From Bacteroidota bacterium (GTDB lineage: Bacteria > Bacteroidota > Bacteroidia > Chitinophagales > Saprospiraceae): a stretch of DNA of 51,903 nucleotides. The notes beneath the pieces are model-generated. The model was given only the letters and a program-made list of their open reading frames with translations, did no database searches and had not been told where the DNA came from. A program made the position numbers and the translations under genes. The stretch spans positions 2,250-54,152 of the forward strand of contig BJGN01000003.1 in the NCBI GenBank assembly GCA_014190515.1, written 5' to 3'. Positions 43,889-51,903 of this stretch are shown piece after piece; positions within the stretch are counted from its first letter, which is position 1, and each line of letters begins with the position of its first letter.

Positions 43889-44671
43889 GTGCTTTTCAAA
43901 CAAAAAACGGTTTCATTTCTGCGAAGAATAATTCCCGGAAAATTAAGGTATCACCCCATTATAGAATGGATACACCTAAAGGTTCATCCGAGTTTAAACA
44001 GTTATTTGAAACGGGAAGAACAAATCTTTAAGCAAGCGTGGAAATATTACAGCGATGAACCACCCACCCTTGTCTATGACATTGGTGCTAATGAAGGCTT
44101 TACTACCCAATATTTTCTCAACATGAAGGCAAAGCGCATCATTGCTATAGAACCAGACCCAGAAGCATTTAAAATACTTAGATTTCGGTTTGCAAAAAGC
44201 AAGAAAATAAATCTTATTCAGGTGGCTTTAGGGGATAAAACAGGTCCATTTCCCTTTTACCAGATTAGCCCCCATTCTGGCTACAATACCTTTGTGTACG
44301 ACTGGTACCATAAACATATATTGACTGATTCTAAAATTTTGGAGGCAAATATGGTGCCCATAAAAGACATTTTTCAAAAACATGGTCTTCCAGATTTAAT
44401 TAAAATTGATGTTGAAGGGATGGAATGGGAGATTATAAAATCGATAGATATTGAGATACCATTTATTTGCTTTGAGGCAAACCTCCCTTTATTTGCTTCA
44501 AATACCCAGTTCATATTGCAGCATTTAATAGCATTATTACCCCATCACCTGCTACTTTGCTCCTCAAACAATGTACTGAGTCCCCCTATTTCCTTGGATG
44601 CAGCCATGCAAATAGTTAAAAACCCATTGCCAGGATGCGTCGATTTTTTCTTTATCAAGCCAAAAAAATAA
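43889..44671 (+). CDS. FkbM family methyltransferase
   Basis: The 260-residue methyltransferase has SAM-binding motif I VYDIGANEGFTTQYFL (63-78), the EPDPEAF acidic loop, and the FkbM-specific IKIDVEGMEWEIIKS. The start is GTG 43889, 14 bases after the asnB stop. FkbM proteins O-methylate sugars and polyketides, and they are frequent in capsule, O-antigen and exopolysaccharide clusters, in keeping with the neighbouring AsnB homologue and glycosyltransferases. The target is unknown. Confidence 0.9.
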   Translation: MLFKQKTVSFLRRIIPGKLRYHPIIEWIHLKVHPSLNSYLKREEQIFKQAWKYYSDEPPTLVYDIGANEGFTTQYFLNMKAKRIIAIEPDPEAFKILRFRFAKSKKINLIQVALGDKTGPFPFYQISPHSGYNTFVYDWYHKHILTDSKILEANMVPIKDIFQKHGLPDLIKIDVEGMEWEIIKSIDIEIPFICFEANLPLFASNTQFILQHLIALLPHHLLLCSSNNVLSPPISLDAAMQIVKNPLPGCVDFFFIKPKK

Positions 44672-44710
44672 GTTAAATAAAATGCACCTTAAATGTTATT
44701 ACCTTTAGCA

Positions 44711-44795
44711 AATAACTTCTTTTATTAAATCATCTATTTCTATAAGCTCAGATTTAATAACGCGATATGATGCTAAGTAGAGGAAAAATCTTAAC
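44711..44795 (-). pseudogene. Possible remnant of a four-helix-bundle protein C-terminus
   Basis: Reading the minus strand from about 44795, an open stretch of about 25 codons ends in a stop at about 44712 and reads FLYLASYRVIKSELIEIDDL followed by IKEVIC. This looks like the last helices of an S23/four-helix-bundle protein. No start codon or upstream part is present, so it may be a fragment left by rearrangement. This is a weak call. Confidence 0.2.
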
Positions 44796-44820
44796 TTTAA
44801 AGGTATGATATAAAAATAAA

Positions 44821-45687
44821 ATGAGCAAAAAATTAATCCGATTTGACTGGGCAATTAAAAGACTTTTAAGAAACAAGGCTAATTTTGTAGTACTTGAAGG
44901 ATTTCTAAGCGAACTATTATTTGAAAATATCATCATCGAGAAAATTCTTGAAAGTGAATCAAATCAAGAAACCGATAATGACAAATACAATCGTGTTGAC
45001 ATATTAACGCAAAATTCAAAAAACGAACTGATTATAATTGAAATACAAAGCTCCTACGAAATAGACTATTTTCAAAGGATGGCTTATGGTGTATCGAAAA
45101 GTATTTCAGAAAATCTACATCTTGGACAGAGATATTCGGAAATTAAAAAAGTCATCGCTATCAATATTGTTTATTTCGATTTAGGCCAGGGACAAGACTA
45201 TATTTATTCAGGTAAAACAGATTTCAGAGGTATGCACCAACATGACCTCCTGGGACTGTCTGATAAACAAAAAACGACCTTTTTAAAAGAAAAAATTTCT
45301 GATATTTTTCCAGAATATTATTTGTTAAAGGTTAATCAATTTAACGACATTGCTAAAGACACATTAGACGAATGGATTTATTTCTTTAAAAATAGTGAGG
45401 TGAAAGACGAATTTAAAGCGAAAGGTCTAAAAGAAGCCAGAGAAGTTTTAGATATAATGCGTTTACCAAAAGATGTCGAATATGTTTACAACCGCTACCT
45501 GGACAGTTTGCACTTGAAAGCCAGTGAACTTTTTACTTTGCAGACTGAAGCAGCATTTAAAGTGAAAGAAGAAAGAAGTACTGAAATTGCTAAAAATTTA
45601 ATATCTATTGGGCTTTCCGCAGAGGACATATCCAAAGTAACGGGATTGACAATGAGTCAAATAGAAATTTTAATGTTAGAAAAGTAA
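44821..45687 (+). CDS. Rpn/PD-(D/E)XK nuclease family transposase-like protein
   Basis: The 288-residue protein is a member of the Rpn (recombination-promoting nuclease) family. The N-terminal nuclease core has the conserved Glu in VVLEGFLSELL (Glu26), Asp60 in RVDILTQ and the Glu74-x-Gln76 motif in IIIEIQSSYE, which replaces the usual ExK. The middle region DFRGMHQHDLLGL and the C-terminal IAKNLISIGLSAEDISKVTGL are typical of the family. No inverted repeats or target-site duplications are obvious, so it is not a complete insertion sequence. These genes move by unclear means and often stand alone in accessory DNA, as here. Confidence 0.88.
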   Translation: MSKKLIRFDWAIKRLLRNKANFVVLEGFLSELLFENIIIEKILESESNQETDNDKYNRVDILTQNSKNELIIIEIQSSYEIDYFQRMAYGVSKSISENLHLGQRYSEIKKVIAINIVYFDLGQGQDYIYSGKTDFRGMHQHDLLGLSDKQKTTFLKEKISDIFPEYYLLKVNQFNDIAKDTLDEWIYFFKNSEVKDEFKAKGLKEAREVLDIMRLPKDVEYVYNRYLDSLHLKASELFTLQTEAAFKVKEERSTEIAKNLISIGLSAEDISKVTGLTMSQIEILMLEK

Positions 45688-45702
45688 ATCTGCTTAATCC
45701 TT

Positions 45703-46737
45703 TCATTCAAATAATAATTTTCTTTGTGAAATAGATTCACTGCCTGAAATACGTTGAATTATTTCATCTATCCGTGTGTAAGGCAAAATCATCTTTTCCA
45801 TACCGGAAGGAATTGGGTACCAGCAAGGAAGAAAACAGGGTTTTTGGTATTTCCAGGCATCGAATACACCCCCTGTAATGGCAGAAAAACCAACTTTTTC
45901 TATCACACCACCATAATATCTGAATGGGATTAGGGGAATCCATAGAAAGGTGGCCCGTTGCATGTAAAACGTAAAAAGATTTTCTGGCACATAATGGTTA
46001 AAGTGTACGATTATGACGGTTATTGGTTTGATTTTAAACATCGATTTTAGAAATCGTTGGGCAAAATGACTGCCTGCTACTCCCAGAAATACAAGTTCAA
46101 TCGCCATGGTGGTGGGTAATTTTTCAATTAATTGAATAACTAAGCCATAATCTCTGCCATTTTTCCTGATGCCGCCCGGAATCACTACCGTTAAATTATT
46201 TTTAGTGGTAGAATGCTGAGAAGGAATGCGCTGAGGAGGAAGAAATGGAAAGGATACCAAACTGTTCCAATAGCGAAATCTTGAGAGCCATCTTTTCTGC
46301 TTTTGTCGATAACTAAAAAAGTAAAGCCATTGATGCCAAATTGTTTTTAAATGATGAAATATAGGTGCTTTGTGGTTATCATACTCAAACCAAAAATGGT
46401 AATTATGAATAACAAGCATTGAATTCACTGGTAATTTTTCGACGTTAAAATTTAACCATAAAGGAGATAAAGTAATCCAGACAAATAAATCAACACCAGA
46501 CTGCTCCGATATCCATTGTTTTATTAACCGCTCATCTTTTTTCCTATTTTCAAAAGTGCACCAAGTTACATTGGGCTGAAAACGTGATGTTTCATTGATG
46601 TATTTTATATTTTCACTATATGTTAAAATCGATACATTTTTGGCAATATGAACATAATGAGCTAAAAATAATTCTAATACTTCATGATGTAACTCAGGTT
46701 CAAAAAGGGCGATTTTAGTTATTTTTTCATAATGCAT
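45703..46737 (-). CDS. Glycosyltransferase-like protein, divergent
   Basis: The 344-residue protein has a GT-B-like layout: an N-terminal Rossmann half starting KITKIALFEPELHHEV, then LTVVIPGGIRKNGRDYGLVIQLIEKL and ELVFLGVAGSHFAQRFL at the start of the second half, and near the end YYGGVIEKVGFSAITGGVFDAWKYQKPC. These are GT4-like strands and loops, but no standard EX7E motif is seen, so the activity is not certain. It overlaps the upstream GT4 gene by 19 bases and is the last gene of the minus-strand glycosyltransferase operon. Confidence 0.6.
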   Translation of the reverse strand: MHYEKITKIALFEPELHHEVLELFLAHYVHIAKNVSILTYSENIKYINETSRFQPNVTWCTFENRKKDERLIKQWISEQSGVDLFVWITLSPLWLNFNVEKLPVNSMLVIHNYHFWFEYDNHKAPIFHHLKTIWHQWLYFFSYRQKQKRWLSRFRYWNSLVSFPFLPPQRIPSQHSTTKNNLTVVIPGGIRKNGRDYGLVIQLIEKLPTTMAIELVFLGVAGSHFAQRFLKSMFKIKPITVIIVHFNHYVPENLFTFYMQRATFLWIPLIPFRYYGGVIEKVGFSAITGGVFDAWKYQKPCFLPCWYPIPSGMEKMILPYTRIDEIIQRISGSESISQRKLLFE

Positions 46738-47852
46738 TGTATAAAATTTTCTTGCAAATGCTGACTTGTAAAATGTAATTCAACCATGGCACGCCCTGCC
46801 TGGGATCGTTTTGAACGCTCCATCTTATTGAGCCAACAATATTCAATAGACTTTGCCAAAGAAATATCATCATTAGGCGGAACCGTCCATCCATATTTAT
46901 CCATCGGTAAAACTTCAGGGATTCCCCCAGCGCTTGAACTGACGACAGAGATACCTGTCGCTAATCCTTCAATGTTAGCAATACCAAATCCTTCATTTAT
47001 AGAAGGGATACAAAGCATATCACATTGATACATAAGCTCCCGCACTTTAAAAGGAGAAACTTGTCCATAAATGACGATGTTCAGTTTTGGATATTTATTT
47101 AGTAATATTTGTAGATTAGTTAGTTGACTCGATGGCGTTCCCACAATATGTAAACGAAAAGAGAGATGCGATAACCTGTTAAGAGCATTCAGAAGGACCA
47201 ATAAACCTCCATTTTTATAATCACTTTTCACAAATAAAATTTCTTCCATTTCTCCTAAGCTCTTAAAGCAACGGAATTTATATGTCCAAAAGGAAAGATA
47301 AATACCAGGATATAAACATTTTATCTTATCCGATTTGATTCCATAGACATGTATTGCCATATTCCTTAAAGACTGCGAACAGGTAAAAATACCGTCCGCC
47401 AGTTTCATAGTACCAAATTCCGCTATGGTGTGCAAACATTCCATCAAAAAGCTAAGCTTCCATTTATTAACATTAGAAGATAAACTCATGTATGCATAAT
47501 CGTTACAAAAGCCCCAAATCTGGACAGTGGAAGATCGCCACCACAGCGCCGAAAAAAAGCCTAATAAAGCATCATTAAACAACAAATAATCAAAAGGATA
47601 ATCTTTATAAATTTCAATGGCCTTTTGGTAATAGCGCCACATTCTTATCCATTTCCCCCATGCGTGAAAAACTCTATTTATCTTGATATCTATGAAATAG
47701 GCATTGGGTGGTGCATCAAACTCAAAAGATTCCGACACCATTCTTATCTCTATGGAATATTTATTTGACGGTAGGTTCGCTATAATTTGAGCTGTTAAAG
47801 CTGGACCATGAGTTATGGGGGAATAAGTAGGAGAGAAATATAATATTTTCAT
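46719..47852 (-). CDS. Glycosyltransferase family 4 protein
   Basis: The 377-residue GT-B enzyme has the N-terminal acceptor half beginning MKILYFSPTYSPITHGPALTA and a C-terminal donor half with LFVKSDYKNGGLLVLLNAL, LHIVGTPSS, MLCIPSINEGFGIANIEGLATGISVVSSSAGGIPEVL (residues about 270-310; key residues NEGFGIANIEG, the EX7E motif). It is an inverting or retaining sugar transferase of lipopolysaccharide or exopolysaccharide synthesis. Its start overlaps the GT2 gene stop at ATGA (47849-47852), and its end overlaps the next gene by 19 bases. Confidence 0.92.
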   Translation of the reverse strand: MKILYFSPTYSPITHGPALTAQIIANLPSNKYSIEIRMVSESFEFDAPPNAYFIDIKINRVFHAWGKWIRMWRYYQKAIEIYKDYPFDYLLFNDALLGFFSALWWRSSTVQIWGFCNDYAYMSLSSNVNKWKLSFLMECLHTIAEFGTMKLADGIFTCSQSLRNMAIHVYGIKSDKIKCLYPGIYLSFWTYKFRCFKSLGEMEEILFVKSDYKNGGLLVLLNALNRLSHLSFRLHIVGTPSSQLTNLQILLNKYPKLNIVIYGQVSPFKVRELMYQCDMLCIPSINEGFGIANIEGLATGISVVSSSAGGIPEVLPMDKYGWTVPPNDDISLAKSIEYCWLNKMERSKRSQAGRAMVELHFTSQHLQENFIQCIMKK

Positions 47853-48757
47853 TGTTTAATCAACCAGCTAAGTATTCGAGGATTTCTAATACACATTTCA
47901 AAGGCTGTTAAAATCTTAAAAATTTTGTGTCTGCCTAACTTTTTTGGATTTACCAACAGACTATTAATAAAAAACAGCTTCTCCTTAAAAGTAAAATCTT
48001 TGCGGGTGAGAACGTAAGGCAACCATTTTTTCAGCAAGGCATATCTGAAAACGGAAGCTGCTGAACCATCCAAAATTCTATTATCAGCATGCCTCCAAAT
48101 AATTACCAGGGGATCTTTACTTTTTGAGGGTAACAATGCTAAGGTAGAAATTATGCGTAGCAACCAATCTGTATCTTGACAATAGGCGTAATCCGGGTCA
48201 AAAAAGCCAATGTTTAAAATACTTTTTCTGCGGATTAATAATCCGGACAACAAGAAATATTTTCCTGAACAACCAAAAAAATTAGAAAACAATCTGTTGT
48301 TAAGTTCACCTATATCTCCAATAATTTCCTTTTCGTTACTCATTTTTTGATGATTTTCCATTGCCGATATACCTTCATATTTTATCTGAACGGGTGAATA
48401 AATACCTTCAATATCTTTATTTTCAATAAGTTGAAGGACACATTCATAAAATCTACCAGGTAAATATTCGTCATCTGCATCAAGGAAGGAGACCAAAGGA
48501 GAAGTGACCCATTCAAGACCTACATTTCTTGCCGCAGAAACCCCTTTATTGTCGTCCAGACTACGTAAATCCAGTTTTATGGTCCCATTTGGAAAAAAAT
48601 AAGTAGTCCGAAAAAAAGCAATAATAGAAAGACTATGGTCAGTGGAAGCATCATTTACAATAATTAACTGGCTGACAAAGTCTTGATTAAGCACAGATTT
48701 TATGGCTCTGGCGAGTGTTTTTTCAGCATTGTACACGGGGATGATGACACTTACCAT
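47849..48757 (-). CDS. Glycosyltransferase family 2 protein
   Basis: The 302-residue GT2 enzyme has the GT-A fold: SVIIPVYNAEKTLARAIKSVLNQ at the N-terminus, VNDASTDHS, the nucleotide-binding NKGVSAARNVGL, and the DxD metal motif in SFLDADDEYLP, followed by the acceptor region with YCQDTDWLLRI. Start ATG 48757 directly abuts the stop codon of the upstream C25 protease gene (TAAATG, zero spacing), and its stop overlaps the GT4 start by 4 bases. It acts in the cytoplasm on a lipid-linked or oligosaccharide acceptor. Confidence 0.93.
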   Translation of the reverse strand: MVSVIIPVYNAEKTLARAIKSVLNQDFVSQLIIVNDASTDHSLSIIAFFRTTYFFPNGTIKLDLRSLDDNKGVSAARNVGLEWVTSPLVSFLDADDEYLPGRFYECVLQLIENKDIEGIYSPVQIKYEGISAMENHQKMSNEKEIIGDIGELNNRLFSNFFGCSGKYFLLSGLLIRRKSILNIGFFDPDYAYCQDTDWLLRIISTLALLPSKSKDPLVIIWRHADNRILDGSAASVFRYALLKKWLPYVLTRKDFTFKEKLFFINSLLVNPKKLGRHKIFKILTAFEMCIRNPRILSWLIKQ

Positions 48758-51700
48758 TTAAGGACTTATTAACACCATTTTACCCATAAGATGCTGGTTT
48801 AACCATGCCAGTTTATAGATATAAACACCATTGGCGAGGGCATCTCCGAAAGTATCTTTACCGTCCCAACCACCTGTTGTCAAATGAGTACCAATATGAA
48901 AACTACCGACATCTTCATTACTTAATTGCCGGACCAATAATCCTGTCATCGAAAAAATTTGAATACTATATTGAAGAATGTCAACACCAGCACTCAAAGA
49001 ATAGTGAAATCTCGTCCAGATAGAGAATGGATTTGGATAGTTAACGAATTGAGTAAATTTTTGAGGCTTCGCCACTTCAAAAATCCAGGTTTCACTATAC
49101 TTGTCCATACTTAATTGAATTTTGTAAGTTCCTTCTTCGCTAAAAAAGGGCTGCCAAAAGATGCTAATTTTATGACTATTTTCTATGGATTCAATATCCA
49201 TTTTCACCCCTTCATAATCCCAAACAATCGGTTTTACCAATCCATTTGGAAGGGTTAAAAAAGCTGTAATTTCAGTTGAATCAATTTTTTCCACCCCCTT
49301 AATACTCGACATGATACCTTCGATAAAACATTCTGGTCGTTGAGAAACAAAGGTTCCTTGTTGAGGTATCTCGCCATCCAATTGAAGGGAAAGAGATATT
49401 TTATATTTCTTGGGTAGCTTAATACCTTTAACTTTTCCTTTATTATTTTTAGGATGAAAATCATTACCTGGTAATCCCCACTGCCAGGCTAAATCTATCT
49501 CCCCCTCTAAACCTGCAAACGATAACTGCCAGGGAATCTTAAGCGTTTCGAAAGGGAGAAGAGGGCTAAAAGCCAAGGTATGATCCGATATCACGGTATT
49601 TCCTTGACCTACTGTATAGGAAAGTCTGAGCGAATCAGTAGTAAAAGAACTTAAGTTTTCCAACTGCCAATAGGCTAAAAAGTCTGAAGTAATAAGGGTG
49701 GAATCATACGATATACTGGGGATCAAGCTCACTTTAACCTCTGGCAAAGGATTGAACACCGCTTGAATTTTATTCAAACTCAAGGGTGTTCGTGTCAACC
49801 GATTAGTAATATTAAATTTTACTTGTAGGAAAGGCCAACTCGTTTTATTAAGTTGGCCTATTGAGATACCTAGTTTCACAGCCAATAAGCTATCTATTTC
49901 ACTAAAGAAAAAATCGTTTGTATTAACTTTCCATTGTTTAAACCCTTGAGAGATTGCCTTTTTCTCGAACAGAACGGGTTTAAAATGGGGAAAAGAAGGA
50001 TTAAATCCAGATATGACTATATCTATTGTGTCAAAAATGCCCACTTCTTCCTTAAAATCTATTTGTATTTCCTTCCACGAAAGAGCCGGACCCAGTAAGG
50101 GGCTGGTAAAAGAACCTTCATGCCAAACTTTTGAAGGGTTACATTGGGCGTAAATAATATCATTGGCAAAAAGGGCCATAGATTCGTCCAATTTACCAAA
50201 GCCTTTCCTAAAGTGAAAAATGTATGGAACAGCTCCCCTTTCCTTCAATTCCCTGACTTTGGTGGCACCAAATTTTTCTAATACAGAAAAAATATCATTT
50301 CCATATTCAAGGGCATCTGCTTCCCAGTACTCTGGTCTATAGTCCCCATTTTCCCTTTCCTGAGCAGAATAAACAGAAACATAGGCACCAGTAGGAATGC
50401 CATTTTCAAGAAAAGAGATAAGTCCCTGACGACCTTCAGCATTCTGGGTATCAAATACCCAGGCATTCATAGCACTGCCATTACTTTTAGCATGAAATAA
50501 TCCGCTCGGTGGATTTTTTATCCAATTACCTACCATGGTATCCCAAACCATCACCTGAATGGCCGCTGTCAACAACCAGGGCCAGGGTGAGCCTATGGGT
50601 TGCCCGTTATGAATAAATGATGGAGGGTTTTCCACATCGTTCCATTTATTTCGAATAAGCACTGTGTTAAACACAGTGGAAAAAACCCAATCTGGAGCTT
50701 CATCTTCTCTTTGTAGCCATTGTAGTCCCTCTAATTTTCCCTCATTCAATTGACGTTGGGTACTTAAACTAATTTCATGTGATGAAATATTATTATATGT
50801 AAATGATTGAAATGGTATATTGCTTACTATATTATCACTTGTTTCCTTGGGATAAGCACGCCAGTAGTACACTTCATCCAAAATCAATGGGAAAGGAACC
50901 ATACCATGTAAGACAGAACTATCTTCTTTAAAAATTAACGATTGATAAAAGATATCTTTATTAATCGTCAATGTGGTATCAACATTTTGGTTCAAACCAG
51001 CTACCCCACTACCCTTCCACTCCAATTGAATTTCCTGGGATGATAATTCGTCAGATGCTCTAAATAGTGAAAACGTATTTCCCTCTTTTAAAATTCCATT
51101 GTCAATGGGTGATAAGGGAATAAAATATCTGTTTTCCACCTGCAAGGGAAATCCTTCCCCACCATCGTCATGAAAATAAGATATATTTATACTTTCCTCC
51201 TTTGTTTCACCCATTCCATTTACCCACCTCTGTTGAATATATTTAACAAACAATCTATACTCCCCCTTCAATACATCTGATGGAATGGGAAGCACTAATT
51301 TTACCTTGTTATCAAGAGTTTGTAAAGGAATAAATCCTGCAAAAAGTATATTTTCATCCAAACCTCTCATAGAAATTTCAACTTTAAGGGCTTCAAGTGG
51401 TTCTAAACCCAGGTGTGAAATTTTCCATTCCAACTGCATTGAATCAGAGGTAACTAATACAGGAAAAGGAAAAACACTAAAAGAATGAGGTAAAAAATCA
51501 GGTTTCGGAGACAAAGGAACAGGTAAATAAACGAGAGGATCCCCTTGAAAAGTTAACTGTTGTGCCATAGCCTGCAGCGGTTTATTATCGCCTTTCATTA
51601 ACTTCAATATACCATTGTGTATGACTTTTCCCCAGGCAGGAAAGCCATCGTCCCCTCTTATTTGTTCAAGAACAACACTTCCCATTTCCGCTAATAAATG

Positions 51701-51903
51701 TAAAAAACCGACGCCTCTGGTTGCTGCGAAAGCAATGGCACCACTTTCGGGATAAAAAATAAATCGTTCGCCCTGACTCCTGAATGAAGTAAAATGGTTT
51801 CCAGCATAACATCCCAGCGATAAAAAAAAGGGTTGCTTGTACCCATTTTCGTATAAACGGGGATTGTCGATGTTAAAATCGAAGGTACCCGCGGTAGAGT
51901 GTC
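48758..51903 (-). CDS. Gingipain-like C25 cysteine protease, PorU-like, with ILEI and T9SS sorting domains (5' partial)
   Basis: About 1047 residues are visible; the N-terminus is outside the window. At the edge the frame continues past the first ATG and reads HSTAGTFDFNI with the presumed catalytic His (51899-51901) and, 30 residues later, LGCYAGNHF with the presumed catalytic Cys (51809-51811), then ATRGVGFLHLLAEMG and LTFQGDPLVYLP, the end of a C25 domain. Farther on come an ILEI/FAM3-like domain (FHAKSNGSAMNAWVFDTQNA, FLENGIPTGAYVSVYS) and a C-terminal FlgD-like/T9SS sorting domain (NYPNPFSIWTRFHYSL, GGWDGKDTFGDALANGVYIY). PorU2-type sortase-like proteins have this plan. Substrate unknown. 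It is followed with no gap by three glycosyltransferase genes. Confidence 0.85.
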   Translation of the reverse strand, partial: HSTAGTFDFNIDNPRLYENGYKQPFFLSLGCYAGNHFTSFRSQGERFIFYPESGAIAFAATRGVGFLHLLAEMGSVVLEQIRGDDGFPAWGKVIHNGILKLMKGDNKPLQAMAQQLTFQGDPLVYLPVPLSPKPDFLPHSFSVFPFPVLVTSDSMQLEWKISHLGLEPLEALKVEISMRGLDENILFAGFIPLQTLDNKVKLVLPIPSDVLKGEYRLFVKYIQQRWVNGMGETKEESINISYFHDDGGEGFPLQVENRYFIPLSPIDNGILKEGNTFSLFRASDELSSQEIQLEWKGSGVAGLNQNVDTTLTINKDIFYQSLIFKEDSSVLHGMVPFPLILDEVYYWRAYPKETSDNIVSNIPFQSFTYNNISSHEISLSTQRQLNEGKLEGLQWLQREDEAPDWVFSTVFNTVLIRNKWNDVENPPSFIHNGQPIGSPWPWLLTAAIQVMVWDTMVGNWIKNPPSGLFHAKSNGSAMNAWVFDTQNAEGRQGLISFLENGIPTGAYVSVYSAQERENGDYRPEYWEADALEYGNDIFSVLEKFGATKVRELKERGAVPYIFHFRKGFGKLDESMALFANDIIYAQCNPSKVWHEGSFTSPLLGPALSWKEIQIDFKEEVGIFDTIDIVISGFNPSFPHFKPVLFEKKAISQGFKQWKVNTNDFFFSEIDSLLAVKLGISIGQLNKTSWPFLQVKFNITNRLTRTPLSLNKIQAVFNPLPEVKVSLIPSISYDSTLITSDFLAYWQLENLSSFTTDSLRLSYTVGQGNTVISDHTLAFSPLLPFETLKIPWQLSFAGLEGEIDLAWQWGLPGNDFHPKNNKGKVKGIKLPKKYKISLSLQLDGEIPQQGTFVSQRPECFIEGIMSSIKGVEKIDSTEITAFLTLPNGLVKPIVWDYEGVKMDIESIENSHKISIFWQPFFSEEGTYKIQLSMDKYSETWIFEVAKPQKFTQFVNYPNPFSIWTRFHYSLSAGVDILQYSIQIFSMTGLLVRQLSNEDVGSFHIGTHLTTGGWDGKDTFGDALANGVYIYKLAWLNQHLMGKMVLISP

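Noticed and set aside
44821-45687. The Rpn gene as part of a complete insertion sequence
   Set aside because: No terminal inverted repeats or target duplications could be found on either side.

Overview
The window looks like a chromosomal segment of a member of the phylum Bacteroidota. Evidence: low GC; promoters of the TAnnTTTG type; very few Shine-Dalgarno-like sites; proteins ending in type IX secretion system (T9SS) sorting domains; families largely confined to the phylum (DUF4270, DUF4292, a GT5-only 'starch synthase', BlaI/M56 pairs); and atpD-atpC standing apart from the rest of the ATP synthase genes. The class cannot be fixed from sequence alone. About 47 protein genes and one tRNA are supported, and coding density is high, with no gene-free stretch above 300 bases.

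Layout. 1-2.9 kb: end of an EamA-type transporter, then fur and a bifunctional ppGpp synthetase/hydrolase on the minus strand. 3.1-7.6 kb: tRNA-Leu(UAG) with a clear terminator, then tig-clpP-clpX-truA. 7.6-9.5 kb: two tiny coupled membrane proteins and a DUF4270 lipoprotein. 9.6-14.8 kb: the GT5-only protein diverges from a run of flippase-like membrane protein, heptose-phosphate adenylyltransferase, Nif3 family protein and coiled-coil zinc-ribbon protein, followed by a secreted DUF1080 protein. 14.8-20.4 kb: Skp/OmpH-like chaperone, a T9SS cargo protein, a TPR lipoprotein, a beta-CASP metallo-beta-lactamase and a DnaQ-like protein with eroded active-site motifs. 20.7-27 kb: a tight minus-strand operon pyk-TPR-DUF4292-EnvC-like-hflX. 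27.1-30.8 kb: acpP-fabF-rnc and a SWIM-family protein whose zinc finger has lost all ligands. 30.8-36.1 kb: small membrane protein, acyl-CoA dehydrogenase, DUF2141 protein and a BlaI/BlaR1 module with two visible operators. 36.2-39.4 kb: a fused heptose guanylyltransferase/phosphatase divergent from atpD-atpC. 39.4-51.9 kb: accessory, surface-oriented DNA, namely a secreted protein coupled to a four-helix-bundle protein, a FemAB/GNAT-like protein, an asparagine synthetase homologue, an FkbM methyltransferase, an Rpn-type nuclease, and a minus-strand operon of a gingipain-like (C25, PorU-like) protease followed without any gap by three glycosyltransferases.

The most interesting items are the BlaI/M56 signalling unit (twin TACGA-N6-TCGTA operators bracketing a promoter, a polyproline and plug-like sensor domain, and one extra half-site-containing copy in front of the beta-CASP nuclease gene), the C25 protease plus glycosyltransferase operon, which suggests a link between T9SS sorting and surface glycan synthesis, and several proteins that retain a recognisable fold but have lost canonical active-site or metal-binding residues (SWIM, DnaQ-like, EnvC-like, GT5-only).
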